The notes under the pieces were generated by a model. That model had not been told where the DNA came from. It saw only the letters and a program-made list of their open reading frames with translations, and ran no database searches. From CAZAMB01 sp964486335 (lineage in GTDB: Bacteria; Planctomycetota; Phycisphaerae; UBA1845), in contig CAZAMB010000001.1 in assembly GCA_964486335.1 (NCBI GenBank), positions 62,001 through 126,000 of the forward strand: a DNA stretch of 64,000 bases. The letters run 5' to 3'. This document shows, piece by piece, positions 1 to 11,465 of this stretch. Positions within the stretch are counted from its first letter, which is position 1. The number at the start of each line of letters is the position of its first letter. Both the position numbers and the translations under genes were made by a program.

Positions 1-1031
1 TCATTCGACGACCGTAACGCATCGCTCAGCGATCGCTCTGTCGGCTGCACTGCGTGCGGATTGTGGCAATCCTGGCATTCGACGTGCCGCGGCATCAGAC
101 GCGGGTCTTCCTTCGGATCGTGCCGCCCGAACAAGCGAAGGACCGGGTGCGCGCTCCGCTTGCGAAGCTCGCTGTCGATGTTACTCGCCGTCACCCCGCC
201 GCTGTGACAATTCAGGCAGTTGCTCTCGTCACGCGCGAACCGCAGCAGTCGCTGCCTCGAACCAGCCGAGTGAATCTTGTGACAGTTCGTGCAGCCATTC
301 TCCGCCACCGTGTGATAGGGCAGTCGCTCGCGTGGATCCACCGCTCGACCGTCGATCCGCGCGGAACTGATCGCGTGGCTGCTGTCGCGCCAACCGTGCA
401 TGTCGTGGCAACTCAGGCAGATGGCCGACCACGCCGTCGGCTCGCGGAGGAAGTTGCCCAGTTCGTTGTTGTGCGGATCGTGACAGGTCGTGCAGTGCAC
501 TTCGCCGTGCGCGCCCAGCGGCAGCTCCGGCGTCAGCGAGTCCGGACTCCTGAGCTGCCGATCGCGAACCGCCAGCGCGCGGTCGTACCGAAATCCGATC
601 GGGTGATCGTCGGAGAGGTCTTCGGTCAGATCAGTCGGGCCGGGCGGGATCGTCCGTCGAGTCATGGCGATCGGCTCGGTTTCCGGCCGTGACGCGATCA
701 GACCCAGTGCCATCGCTCCGTCGTGACAGCTCAGGCACATCTTCGACGGTCCGCTTGGCTGGTCGATTCGCGCGTCGGTTGTCGAACTGGCGTAAATTCG
801 ATAGTGAACCTGACGATCGAAGCGATTCCACAGCGGTGCCTGTCCGGTCGCGTTGTGCGGTGCGTGGCAAAAGATGCACACCTGCTCTTCGTTGAGCGCG
901 TGAATCTTCCCCGGCCCGCTCGCGCTCAGGTCGTGCGGCGATCCGACGACCCCGTCGTCGGCGATCAGCCGATTCCCGCACGCCATCATCGTCAGCCCGC
1001 AGACCGTGAAAGTGCGGATGTTCTTGTTCAT
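1..1031 (-). CDS. Multiheme c-type cytochrome, doubled-CXXCH type (3' end outside window)
   Basis: The frame is open from an ATG at 1031 to the window edge, about 343 visible residues, so the C-terminus is missing. Seven CXXCH heme sites are visible: CIFCH (~52), CLSCH (~99), CTTCH (~180), CLSCH (~205), CTNCH (~247), CLNCH (~272) and CQDCH (~319). Several are followed by PHN or PHA, as in doubled-CXXCH cytochromes. The N-terminus (MNKNIRTFTVCGLTMMACG) looks like a short export signal, so a periplasmic or surface location is likely. Its ATG overlaps the stop of the NHL gene by 4 bp (ATGA), so it is the third gene of a coupled operon with the beta-barrel gene. An electron-transfer role is well supported by the motifs. 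The partner and direction of electron flow are inferred from the neighbours. Confidence 0.85.
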   Translation of the reverse strand, partial: MNKNIRTFTVCGLTMMACGNRLIADDGVVGSPHDLSASGPGKIHALNEEQVCIFCHAPHNATGQAPLWNRFDRQVHYRIYASSTTDARIDQPSGPSKMCLSCHDGAMALGLIASRPETEPIAMTRRTIPPGPTDLTEDLSDDHPIGFRYDRALAVRDRQLRSPDSLTPELPLGAHGEVHCTTCHDPHNNELGNFLREPTAWSAICLSCHDMHGWRDSSHAISSARIDGRAVDPRERLPYHTVAENGCTNCHKIHSAGSRQRLLRFARDESNCLNCHSGGVTASNIDSELRKRSAHPVLRLFGRHDPKEDPRLMPRHVECQDCHNPHAVQPTERSLSDALRSSN

Positions 1032-2293
1032 GGCAGCAACTGAAACCCCTGCACGCGTCGATTGTATGTGTCGGCAATCCACAGCCGCCGCCGCGAGTCG
1101 ATCGCCGCCCCCGCCGGCAGCCAGAACTGCCCCGGACGGTGCCCTTCCTCGCCGAACGCAAGCAGCAAACCTCCGTCCGGCGTAAACGCCTGCACATTCT
1201 CAAACTGTGCGTCGACCACCCAGATACGCCCACCCTCGTCAACGGCCACTCCCTTGGGTAGCGCGAAATCGCCCGACGCATCGCCTTTTTGGCCGAACGT
1301 GCCGAGAAACTCGCCCTCGGCGGAAAACCGCTGCACCCGAAAGTTCATCGAGTCCGCCACGACGACCGATCCGTCCGGCGCGATTGCGATCTGCGACGGA
1401 TAATTGAACTGCCCGTCGCCGGCGCCGCGCTCGCCAAAGCTACGCACGAGCGATCCGGATCGGCTGATCGACCAAACGCAATGAGCGCCCGCGTCGGTGA
1501 TGTACAACTGCTCGTTGCTTGCATTGAAAGCGATCCCGGCCGGTCGCTGGAGTGTGAATCCCGCATCGGTTGCAAGTCGTTCGCCCGCAACCTTGTCTTG
1601 TTTCTTGTCGATCGTGGCGGCGTGTTCGATCCGAATAATCGCTGGCAATTCGCTGTCGATAACGAAGAGATCGTCGCCCGCCCATGCCGCGCCGACCGGA
1701 CATACCAACGTCGTATCCGCTCTCCCCGTTCCCGCGATCCGTCGGTAAGTCTGTCGTTCAAGGTTGAACAAGTGCATGCAATGCGAGTTCGGATCCGCCA
1801 CCGCGAGCAGGTTTCCCGTCGCGTCCACGCTCACCGCGTGCGGCGTCACCAGAGACGGAGGATGGTCCGGCCCGTACAAGAACTCTCTCCATGCCTTCCC
1901 CGCGCTTCGATCGCCGGGGGCGCGAATCGCACCGCTGAACTCGCCGAGGTATTCGACTCGCGGCTTTTCCGGCGCGGGCGGCCAGACAAGCCGCTGCTCA
2001 CATTGATTGAAAAACGAACCCGCGGGCTTTGCGCACGCTGACAACACGCTGGCGGCGCAGGTCGACAACGCGATGCCAAACCAAACACCACCCCTACGGA
2101 ACCGTGACTCGCGGACTCCCGCTCGTCCATGGCAACGCGGTTCCGGCGGCGAATTGCGGAAGGCGCAAAGCGAGCCGCGGGCTTCGGCCCGCGCGGAATT
2201 GCGAACGACCGACAACCGAAAATGGGCTTCCTCGCTCAGTTGCGAGCTTCCTCGCGATCCCCTATCAAAGGACGTTGACCGCACCGCGATCAT
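1028..2293 (-). CDS. NHL-repeat beta-propeller lipoprotein
   Basis: About 421 residues. The C-terminal ~270 residues are a run of NHL-type propeller blades, for example 'FNYPSQIAIAPDGSVVVADS' and 'WLPAGAAIDSRRRLWIADTY'. A hydrophobic stretch ending in LSAC (Cys ~87) looks like a lipobox, so the protein is probably an envelope lipoprotein. I chose ATG 2293 because it is preceded by GGAGG with a 5-nt spacer and overlaps the upstream barrel gene stop as ATGA. A GTG 12 nt upstream is the alternative. The oddity is a ~70-residue polar segment before the hydrophobic stretch, which is too long for a normal signal peptide, so a later non-ATG start is possible. NHL proteins are common partners of cytochrome/porin clusters. 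The exact role here is inferred. Confidence 0.8.
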   Translation of the reverse strand: MIAVRSTSFDRGSRGSSQLSEEAHFRLSVVRNSARAEARGSLCAFRNSPPEPRCHGRAGVRESRFRRGGVWFGIALSTCAASVLSACAKPAGSFFNQCEQRLVWPPAPEKPRVEYLGEFSGAIRAPGDRSAGKAWREFLYGPDHPPSLVTPHAVSVDATGNLLAVADPNSHCMHLFNLERQTYRRIAGTGRADTTLVCPVGAAWAGDDLFVIDSELPAIIRIEHAATIDKKQDKVAGERLATDAGFTLQRPAGIAFNASNEQLYITDAGAHCVWSISRSGSLVRSFGERGAGDGQFNYPSQIAIAPDGSVVVADSMNFRVQRFSAEGEFLGTFGQKGDASGDFALPKGVAVDEGGRIWVVDAQFENVQAFTPDGGLLLAFGEEGHRPGQFWLPAGAAIDSRRRLWIADTYNRRVQGFQLLP

Positions 2294-4497
2294 CGACTCC
2301 TCCACCCGTCTTCCGATCTCGTTGCCGACGCCAGCAGGTGCGACAGATCGCGCCGCAAGTGCAGCCAGACGCCGAACCCCTCGTCGCGGTCCTCGCGAAT
2401 CTTCAGCAGGTTGTATTCAACCGTGAGGTCCACGCCGAGTCGCCCTCGCTGAAAACGAACGCCGCATTCCAGATCAACACCGTCCGTCTCGCCGTCGCGC
2501 GAGTTGTCTTCCCATCGATACGCCGACTTGAGCAACGCCGACCAGTACGGATCCAGTTGCAGGTTGTTCGTCAGACTGACGTCGATCCAGTTGACGCGCC
2601 GACTGTCGAAGTCGCCGACGAAGTCATAGTGCGAGAGATTCACCGCCGCGTCCATCGTGTGGATCGGCGACTGAAGCAGCGTCGCCTGCGCGTCCAGCCG
2701 ATAGGCCCGATAGGGCTCCACCGAATCGTCATAGTCCTCGAACTCGCCGTTGATTGACCAGTTCGAACGGACGTAGCGAAGCCCGAAGCGATGTCGCTCC
2801 GAATCGTCGGCAAATGCCGGCGTGCCCCGCGAGCGATCGGCATTCTGTCGCCGATCCTCGAAGGCATAATAGGGCGTCAGGCCGAAGCGAAACTCGTGCT
2901 CCAGCCGAAGATCGGTGCGATACGTGTCCACCACCGATCCCGCCGGAATGCGATAACGGTAGTCAAACACCACCGCGTCGCCGTCGGCGATTCGTCCGGT
3001 CAGCAGTCGATACACGCTGGTCAGCCGGCCCACGCGAAGCACAAGGTAATCGCGCCCCTCCACGAACAGCCGCGTCCGGTCCACGCTGTACGCCCGGATT
3101 GTATGCCGTTTGATGTCCGGCTGGCGAAGAAACGTCGGGCGGGCCGAATCGAGAACGTGCGACTCGCCGCGAATCAGCCGATCGCCTGCGTCGCCGAGCG
3201 TTCGCACTTCGTCGCCAGTCAGTGACGCGTTGGCCGAAAACTCTCCCCACCGCGTTGGTCGACGATTCGATGCGTCGATGCCGCCACCAAACTCGTGAAC
3301 CTCAACATCTTGCTCAGCGCGTTCGCGCAAAGCGTAGGTGTCCGCACTGATGCGCCAGCGATCATTCGGCTTCCAGATCGCGTCGAAGTCAACTTTGTGG
3401 CGATTCAGTTCGATCGCGTCCTGCTCGATCCGGTAATACGAGTAACGATAAATCGTCTCAAACGCGTCCGAGTGCTTGAGCGTCAGTCGCGGCGTGAATT
3501 CCAGTTCGTCGCGCGGGATATCGCCCTGCTCGTTGTTCCAGCGGAAGTAGGTGTCGAGGCGATGCTGCCCAGCAGATCCAAACGCAAGATCATGCTCGAT
3601 TCGCAACTGATCGCGCGTCGTATTAAACGTGTACCGGCTGCCCTGATAGTCGCTCTCGACGCGCTCATGATCGTAGGCAATCCGAAGCCGGTGCTTGTCG
3701 CTGATCTCCCACCGGTTGTCGATGAAGGCTCGCGCCGTCGTCAGGTGTTCGTCGTCGGCGTGGTTGCGGTTGCCCGTGCGGTCCACGTCCGACCACTCAA
3801 CGCCGACTTCGCTCGTCCACGATCCCAGCCGCGCGAACACCGACGCACCGGCCTCACTGCGATCCTCGATCAACGACGAAAGAAACCGTCGCGGGATTCG
3901 ATTGCGTTCCTGTCTCGCATAAACGCTGCCCGAAATCGGCTTGCTCGGAAGAATATCGAGGGAAAGGTCATACTCCAAAAGTAGACCGCTGTCGTAGTCG
4001 GATCGATCGTAGTATCGCGTTTTCTCCCGCGAATCCTCTTGCGCCAAGCCAACGCTGAACTCCGCGTTCCAGCGAATCAGGTTCGGATCGACGATGTCCC
4101 CGCCGAGCCGCAGCGTCAGGGCCTGCTCCAGCCGAAAGTCTTGATTCCGCTGAACCGTATCCGGTCTCCGCTCCCCGGCTGACCGAACGCGACGCTGTTC
4201 GTAGCTTGCCTCCAAATCAAGGAACATCTCCGATGTGGTGAGGTGAAGCACACCCGGCCTGATGCGAGATTCAGCCTCATCCGATGGTTCCGATTCGGAA
4301 TCTGGAGAGGGTTCATCCTGTTGAGCTGGAGAATCCTGATTACTGGCTGCCTTTGCGGACGAAAAAAGCACTAAAGTCAGCGCAATTCCACTCAAAACAC
4401 ATTTCCGAAAGCGCCGAAATATCCCATCCGAACAGGCCGGCAGGTGCCATTCAGCTTTAAGTAGCGCTTTCAGACGTCGCGACGATTCGACCGTCAC
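2290..4497 (-). CDS. Outer-membrane beta-barrel protein (porin-cytochrome-type)
   Basis: A 735-residue protein starting at GTG 4497, with an AGGGAG motif ~9 nt upstream. An N-terminal basic stretch and a hydrophobic core ending near SSAKA (~residue 50) form a signal peptide. An acidic linker follows, then ~600 residues of alternating aromatic/polar strands with frequent Y, W, R and D (for example 'EWSDVDRTGNRNHADDEH' and 'YDFVGDFDSRRVNWIDVS'), typical of large transmembrane barrels. No plug domain or TonB box was recognised. It is first in an operon with the NHL lipoprotein and the multiheme cytochrome, joined by ATGA overlaps, and is divergent from two cytochrome lipoproteins. In the MtrB, PioB and Geobacter porin-cytochrome families such barrels sheath cytochromes across the outer membrane. 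I infer that role here, although no family assignment was confirmed. Confidence 0.7.
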   Translation of the reverse strand: MTVESSRRLKALLKAEWHLPACSDGIFRRFRKCVLSGIALTLVLFSSAKAASNQDSPAQQDEPSPDSESEPSDEAESRIRPGVLHLTTSEMFLDLEASYEQRRVRSAGERRPDTVQRNQDFRLEQALTLRLGGDIVDPNLIRWNAEFSVGLAQEDSREKTRYYDRSDYDSGLLLEYDLSLDILPSKPISGSVYARQERNRIPRRFLSSLIEDRSEAGASVFARLGSWTSEVGVEWSDVDRTGNRNHADDEHLTTARAFIDNRWEISDKHRLRIAYDHERVESDYQGSRYTFNTTRDQLRIEHDLAFGSAGQHRLDTYFRWNNEQGDIPRDELEFTPRLTLKHSDAFETIYRYSYYRIEQDAIELNRHKVDFDAIWKPNDRWRISADTYALRERAEQDVEVHEFGGGIDASNRRPTRWGEFSANASLTGDEVRTLGDAGDRLIRGESHVLDSARPTFLRQPDIKRHTIRAYSVDRTRLFVEGRDYLVLRVGRLTSVYRLLTGRIADGDAVVFDYRYRIPAGSVVDTYRTDLRLEHEFRFGLTPYYAFEDRRQNADRSRGTPAFADDSERHRFGLRYVRSNWSINGEFEDYDDSVEPYRAYRLDAQATLLQSPIHTMDAAVNLSHYDFVGDFDSRRVNWIDVSLTNNLQLDPYWSALLKSAYRWEDNSRDGETDGVDLECGVRFQRGRLGVDLTVEYNLLKIREDRDEGFGVWLHLRRDLSHLLASATRSEDGWRSR

Positions 4498-4993
4498 CCG
4501 CCGAGACTCCCTTCAATGGTGCTGGCATGCCATACGTTTGATCCGTTCTACCCATCGACTTTTCGCGTGTTTTCCCTTGAAGCGCATCCAGCGAACTCGC
4601 GGGGTTAACGTCGAAAAAACGCGCCGTTCCAGCCACGTTTCTTGAGAACAACCCGTCTTGCAAGACTTGCGGTGGCGACCGGAATTCTCAGGAACGAGAA
4701 ATCGTATGGATTCTCAATAATGAGGATTTTGGCATGGAGTCGGAGTCCCATCACAGCGAAGCCGCCTGCCGAACCGAAAAACAAATGATCGTTTATCGTC
4801 GACGTGCGAAAAGGCGCGCTCGATCGAGCAGTGGTTTGCATCAACCTGTTGGAGATGTCCGGCCTTGCCTGCGTTATTTTTTTCTTGCAGGTGGTTTCGA
4901 GATGGTTACGATGCTTCCGCGCGCGGCCGGATCGCCAATCGCGAACCGATTTGTCAAAACGAACACGTCAACAATGGAAAGGCAGGAACAGGT
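4498..4993. promoter_or_regulatory. Divergent intergenic region between two cytochrome operons
   Basis: About 500 bp separate the two divergent operons, so both promoters should lie here. I found no convincing -35/-10 pair. Two small inverted repeats sit close together: TTCTC at 4685-4689 with GAGAA at 4696-4700, and CTCA at 4713-4716 with TGAG at 4721-4724. They could be operator half-sites for a shared regulator, but this is weak. A GEMM (c-di-GMP) riboswitch was looked for and not supported. No protein of convincing composition is encoded here. Confidence 0.3.
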
Positions 4994-6325
4994 ATGGCGT
5001 ACTTGATTGGGACCCTGAAGCCTACATCCTTGATGAGAAGGCTCATCCCCGGCATTTTTCTTGTCGCCTTGATGCTGGCGGCGGCCAATTGTATTCCCGT
5101 CGCTCCGCCGCTTCCTCCCGACGAAGACGAACAAGTTTACAACAACACGACGGACTCCACCAACAAGAGCGCGACGTACATCGGCGCTGACGCGTGCCGC
5201 GCGTGCCACTCCGAAATCAATGAACAGCATCGAGTTCACGGGCACGGGCACAAGCTAACGCGCGTGCAGGGTGAGCCGCCGGTGTTTCCGGCCGAGGGCA
5301 CTCGCGCCGGCGTTCCCAATCCGCCGGAAGGATTCGATTGGGCCGACGTGGCCTATGTCATCGGAGGCTACACGCGCAAAGCGCGGTTTATCGACCACGA
5401 TGGTTACATTCTCACGACAGGGGTCACGGGTTTGCCCGTTCAATGGAACCTCAGCTTTCCCGCAAACGGAACGGTTCCCGGTTTCGTGAATTACGAACCC
5501 GACGCGGAAACGCCCAAGCCCTATGCTTATTCCTGTTTTGTTTGTCATACGACCGGCGCTTTGCCGCAGGATGAGGATTTTCCGGAATTTCAGGAGAACC
5601 GGCCGGGATTCATCGGGACATGGGAGGAACCGGGGATTCAATGCGAGGCCTGCCACGGTCCGGGATCGAATCACATTCCGAACCCTGCGGCGCGGGATAT
5701 TTTCGTCGATAGTTCATCGTCGGCCTGCGGAAAATGCCATACTCGCGGCGATGACCCGAACGTCATCATCGCCAAGGGCGGGTACATTCAGCATCACGAG
5801 CAGTGGCCGGAACTTCTGGCAAGCGGCGGACACGCGGGATTCGACTGCATTACCTGCCATGATCCGCACCGATCGACCAATTACGATCTGTCCAACGCCA
5901 TCCGCAATCAGTGCACCGATTGCCACACCGACGTCAACCTCGCTTTGCATGAGGGGAAGACGTTTACGCGAGGCGACTATTCGGAAGAAATCACTTGCGT
6001 GAGTTGCCATATGCCGTACGCCACAAAAAGCGGAGCATCGGCAAGCGCAGCCGTGGTCGGCGAATCGGGACGGATGGGCGATACAAAGACGCACATTTTC
6101 CGGATTGATCCGACCGCCACGAGCTACACGCAGTTTTTCACGGAAGATGGCGGCGCCGTTAGAAAAGATGCCGACGGACACGCCGGCGTAAGCCTCGACT
6201 TCGTCTGTTTGCGGTGTCACAACGGCATCGGCAACGCGGCCGCTTTCACAAACCTCGCGATCTTGTCCGATGTAGCCGGCGGCATGCATGAGAAGCTGCT
6301 GTCGACGATTGGTTCGGCTCGGTGA
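4994..6325 (+). CDS. Octaheme c-type cytochrome lipoprotein
   Basis: I start at ATG 4994, preceded by an AGGAACAGG stretch; the frame stays open upstream but that part has no signal character. The ~443-residue product begins with a hydrophobic segment ending at AANC, a plausible lipobox, then an acidic linker. Eight CXXCH sites follow: CRACH, CFVCH, CEACH, CGKCH, CITCH, CTDCH, CVSCH and CLRCH. Several distal His residues are scattered between them, as in c554-type multiheme cytochromes. The arrangement CEACHGPGS and CITCHDPH is typical of that fold. It is first in a plus-strand pair with the next cytochrome gene and divergent from the barrel operon. Likely function is electron transfer at the outer membrane or cell surface. 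A redox enzyme activity (nitrite or hydroxylamine type) cannot be excluded. Confidence 0.85.
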   Translation: MAYLIGTLKPTSLMRRLIPGIFLVALMLAAANCIPVAPPLPPDEDEQVYNNTTDSTNKSATYIGADACRACHSEINEQHRVHGHGHKLTRVQGEPPVFPAEGTRAGVPNPPEGFDWADVAYVIGGYTRKARFIDHDGYILTTGVTGLPVQWNLSFPANGTVPGFVNYEPDAETPKPYAYSCFVCHTTGALPQDEDFPEFQENRPGFIGTWEEPGIQCEACHGPGSNHIPNPAARDIFVDSSSSACGKCHTRGDDPNVIIAKGGYIQHHEQWPELLASGGHAGFDCITCHDPHRSTNYDLSNAIRNQCTDCHTDVNLALHEGKTFTRGDYSEEITCVSCHMPYATKSGASASAAVVGESGRMGDTKTHIFRIDPTATSYTQFFTEDGGAVRKDADGHAGVSLDFVCLRCHNGIGNAAAFTNLAILSDVAGGMHEKLLSTIGSAR

Positions 6326-6435
6326 TTGGCGAGAGGATTGAAAGCGATAGGTGGAGTTGATCCAGACAAAACATGGTCAGCGCCGGTTGGCGGATAACCG
6401 ACCTGCGATCGAAATCAAGAGAAAAGGAGTTGGCG

Positions 6436-7875
6436 ATGAACGAACAGCGAGGTTTGGTGGGATGGGCTCGATTCGCATACGGAGCAGCCATTTTGTGTTG
6501 CGCTTCGGTGTTACTGGTCGGTTGCCCGCAGATCAATCCCGGTGGCGGTGGCAACGGCAACGGGAATGGAAACGATAACGGCAATGACAACGGGAGCGGC
6601 GGTCCAACGGATGAAGAAATCCGCAACAAGGCCTTTGTCGGTGCGGCCAACTGCGCCCAGTGCCATCCGGGCGCACACGACGACTGGTCAGCGACGCTTC
6701 ACGCCGGCGCCCTGGAGACGTTGGAAGCCATCGGGCAAGGCAGCAACGCCAATTGCCTTGGCTGCCACACGGTCGGCTTCGGCCAAACCGACGGGTACAC
6801 CGACCGAACCAATACGAATTACCTGGTGGGCGTTCAGTGCGAAAACTGTCACGGCGCCGGCGGGCAGCACTTGCGCGATCCTCTGAACAAGGATTTTACG
6901 CCGCCAGTAAGCATTGGCGCCGACGTGTGCGGGCAGTGCCATCAAGGTTCGCATCACCCGAACTTCGAGCAATGGACGGAATCGGCGCACAGTGAGGTCA
7001 ACGAATCCGTAGCCGAAGACCTCCTCGAGGGCGGGGCGTTTGTCAATAATTGCGGACAGTGCCATTCCGGTGACGTCTTCTATCGTTCGCGCATCAAGGG
7101 AGAAACGGTGGCCGAGGACGCGTTTGTCGCCCTGACGGCGGAAGATCTGCAACCCATCACGTGTGTAATCTGTCACAATCCGCACGCCCGCACCAACAAT
7201 GCCGCCGCACCCGATACGGATCGCGATTATCAGCTTCGGTTCAGGCAGGCGGCTAGTCCCACACCGTCCAATACGGTCGAGGATGCCATCAACCCCGCTC
7301 GCTTCAATCTGTGCGGACAGTGCCACCACTCGCGCGGGCGGACATGGCAAACGACGAGCCGGGAGCCGCACCACAGTCTCCAGGCCAACCTGTACGCGGG
7401 TGAGATGCCGTTGCCCGAAGACGATCCCGAGCCGCTCGTGCTGAGCCGCGTTTCGGTTCACTCGTTCGCGGTGGAACAGTGCTCGACGTGCCACATGTAC
7501 CGTCAGGATTTCGAGAGCGAGGAAGCGCCGGCCATCAGCGGACACAACTTCACGGTCAACAACGCCGGATGCGCAACCTCCGGCTGCCACCCATCCAACG
7601 ACGCGGCCGTTGCGGCTCAGGCCATTCTACAGACCGAGGTCGAGACGCGACTCGACGGCATTGCCGCACGACTCGGTGATCCCGCGACTTGGGAATACAC
7701 CGCGGGCGGCGGACCGGACGCCGACGGACAGGCGCTACTTTCCAACGAAATCAAGAAAATCAGATTTCTCCTCAAGTACATCGCCAACGATGGTAGTCTC
7801 GGTGTCCATAATCCGGACTACGTACGTTCGATGCTCGATAAGGCGGAGGAAATGCTGGACGACATCGGCAGCTAA
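6436..7875 (+). CDS. Multiheme c-type cytochrome lipoprotein (8 CXXCH plus one CX4CH)
   Basis: ATG 6436 has AGGAG 6-7 nt upstream, so I prefer it to the upstream in-frame ATG at 6373. The 479-residue product has a lipobox (VLLVGC) followed by a Gly/Asn-rich spacer of ~25 residues, which suits a surface-tethered lipoprotein. Heme sites are CAQCH, CLGCH, CENCH, CGQCH, CGQCH, CVICH, CGQCH and CSTCH. Near the C-terminus there is CATSGCH, a CX4CH motif that could hold a ninth heme. The C-terminal helix contains GSLGVHNPDY, a signature seen at the end of several pentaheme/octaheme cytochrome families. It lies 110 bp after the octaheme gene, probably in the same transcript. Electron transfer is well supported; substrate and acceptor are unknown. 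Confidence 0.85.
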   Translation: MNEQRGLVGWARFAYGAAILCCASVLLVGCPQINPGGGGNGNGNGNDNGNDNGSGGPTDEEIRNKAFVGAANCAQCHPGAHDDWSATLHAGALETLEAIGQGSNANCLGCHTVGFGQTDGYTDRTNTNYLVGVQCENCHGAGGQHLRDPLNKDFTPPVSIGADVCGQCHQGSHHPNFEQWTESAHSEVNESVAEDLLEGGAFVNNCGQCHSGDVFYRSRIKGETVAEDAFVALTAEDLQPITCVICHNPHARTNNAAAPDTDRDYQLRFRQAASPTPSNTVEDAINPARFNLCGQCHHSRGRTWQTTSREPHHSLQANLYAGEMPLPEDDPEPLVLSRVSVHSFAVEQCSTCHMYRQDFESEEAPAISGHNFTVNNAGCATSGCHPSNDAAVAAQAILQTEVETRLDGIAARLGDPATWEYTAGGGPDADGQALLSNEIKKIRFLLKYIANDGSLGVHNPDYVRSMLDKAEEMLDDIGS

Positions 7876-8046
7876 TCCGGCCAGTCAATTTGGATGAATA
7901 TCGCCGGGCCGTTTCGCGTCGGTTGCCTCGAAAGAGTCGCCGGCGCGGGACGGCCCGCGTCATTTCGAAACATGGTTGCGTCAAGGGCAAAGGCGCTACA
8001 AGATTGAGTGCGGTCGAAAGGGATCATCACTCAACGAAAGGCGCTC

Positions 8047-8640
8047 ATGGTCAAAACAACCCGAGCCCGAAAACCGGTCAAATCGAAGACAGCGGGGATC
8101 AGTGACGAGGCTGTCGTGAAAGCCACGGGCAAGTCGTGGTCACAATGGTGTCGGCTGCTCGACAAGTACGGCTGTCGTAAGATGTCGCACAAGGAGATCG
8201 CCGAGCTTGTGGTGTCGAAGCACGGCGTCGGTCCCTGGTGGAGTCAGATGGTCACCGTCGGGTATGAGCAGGCGCGCGGCCTTCGCGCGCCGCACGAAAC
8301 TTCGCGTGGCTGGCAGGCCGGCGTCAGTCGAACAATGAACGTTTCGGTTTCGCGGTTGTTCAAGGCCTGGTCGGACGGTGCGACGCGACGCAAGTGGATC
8401 GGAAGCGGCGACATTACGATTCGCAAGGCAACAAAGAACAAATCGATCCGAATGGCCTGCGGCGACGGAACCAGTCTGGAAGTCAATTTTTACGCCAAGA
8501 GCAAAGAGAAGAGCCAGGTGACCGTCCAACACAACAAACTCCAGAGCGAAGCGGAAGTTCGCAAATCCAAGAAGCGCTGGACCGCGGCGATGGATACGCT
8601 GAAAGCACTGCTCACGCCCAAGCCCGCCGCCCGAAAGTAG
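8047..8640 (+). CDS. DUF4287 plus SRPBCC-domain protein
   Basis: A 197-residue protein starting at ATG 8047, with AAAGG a few bases upstream. The N-terminal ~75 residues carry the pattern ATGKSWSQWCRLLDKYG with later GPWWSQMVTVGYEQARG, which matches the DUF4287 family as I remember it. The rest (VSRTMNVSVSRLFKAW, RKWIGSG, and the C-terminal helix KKRWTAAMDTLKALL) resembles an AHSA1/SRPBCC ligand-binding fold. The two are often fused in bacteria. No catalytic role is known to me. It lies 32 bp upstream of aceE on the same strand and may be co-transcribed with it, but a functional link is unproven. Confidence 0.7.
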   Translation: MVKTTRARKPVKSKTAGISDEAVVKATGKSWSQWCRLLDKYGCRKMSHKEIAELVVSKHGVGPWWSQMVTVGYEQARGLRAPHETSRGWQAGVSRTMNVSVSRLFKAWSDGATRRKWIGSGDITIRKATKNKSIRMACGDGTSLEVNFYAKSKEKSQVTVQHNKLQSEAEVRKSKKRWTAAMDTLKALLTPKPAARK

Positions 8641-8672
8641 CGTCCGAGGCGCGACAGAGTTATGCTGTCCGC

Positions 8673-11369
<2,697 letters not shown>

Positions 11370-11465
11370 ACGTCGTCCTCAATCGGTGAGCTCTCACGAA
11401 CCGGTGTCAAGCCTTGAGCGCGGGCGACGCAGGAGTTGAGCTGGGCGAGTCTCATTCGGACCAAT

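Noticed and set aside
4560..4800. c-di-GMP (GEMM) riboswitch between the cytochrome operons
   Set aside because: A short stretch (AGCGAAGCCGCCTGCCGAACC) resembles one part, but the second helix and the GGGCAAACC and GGTAGG parts are missing.
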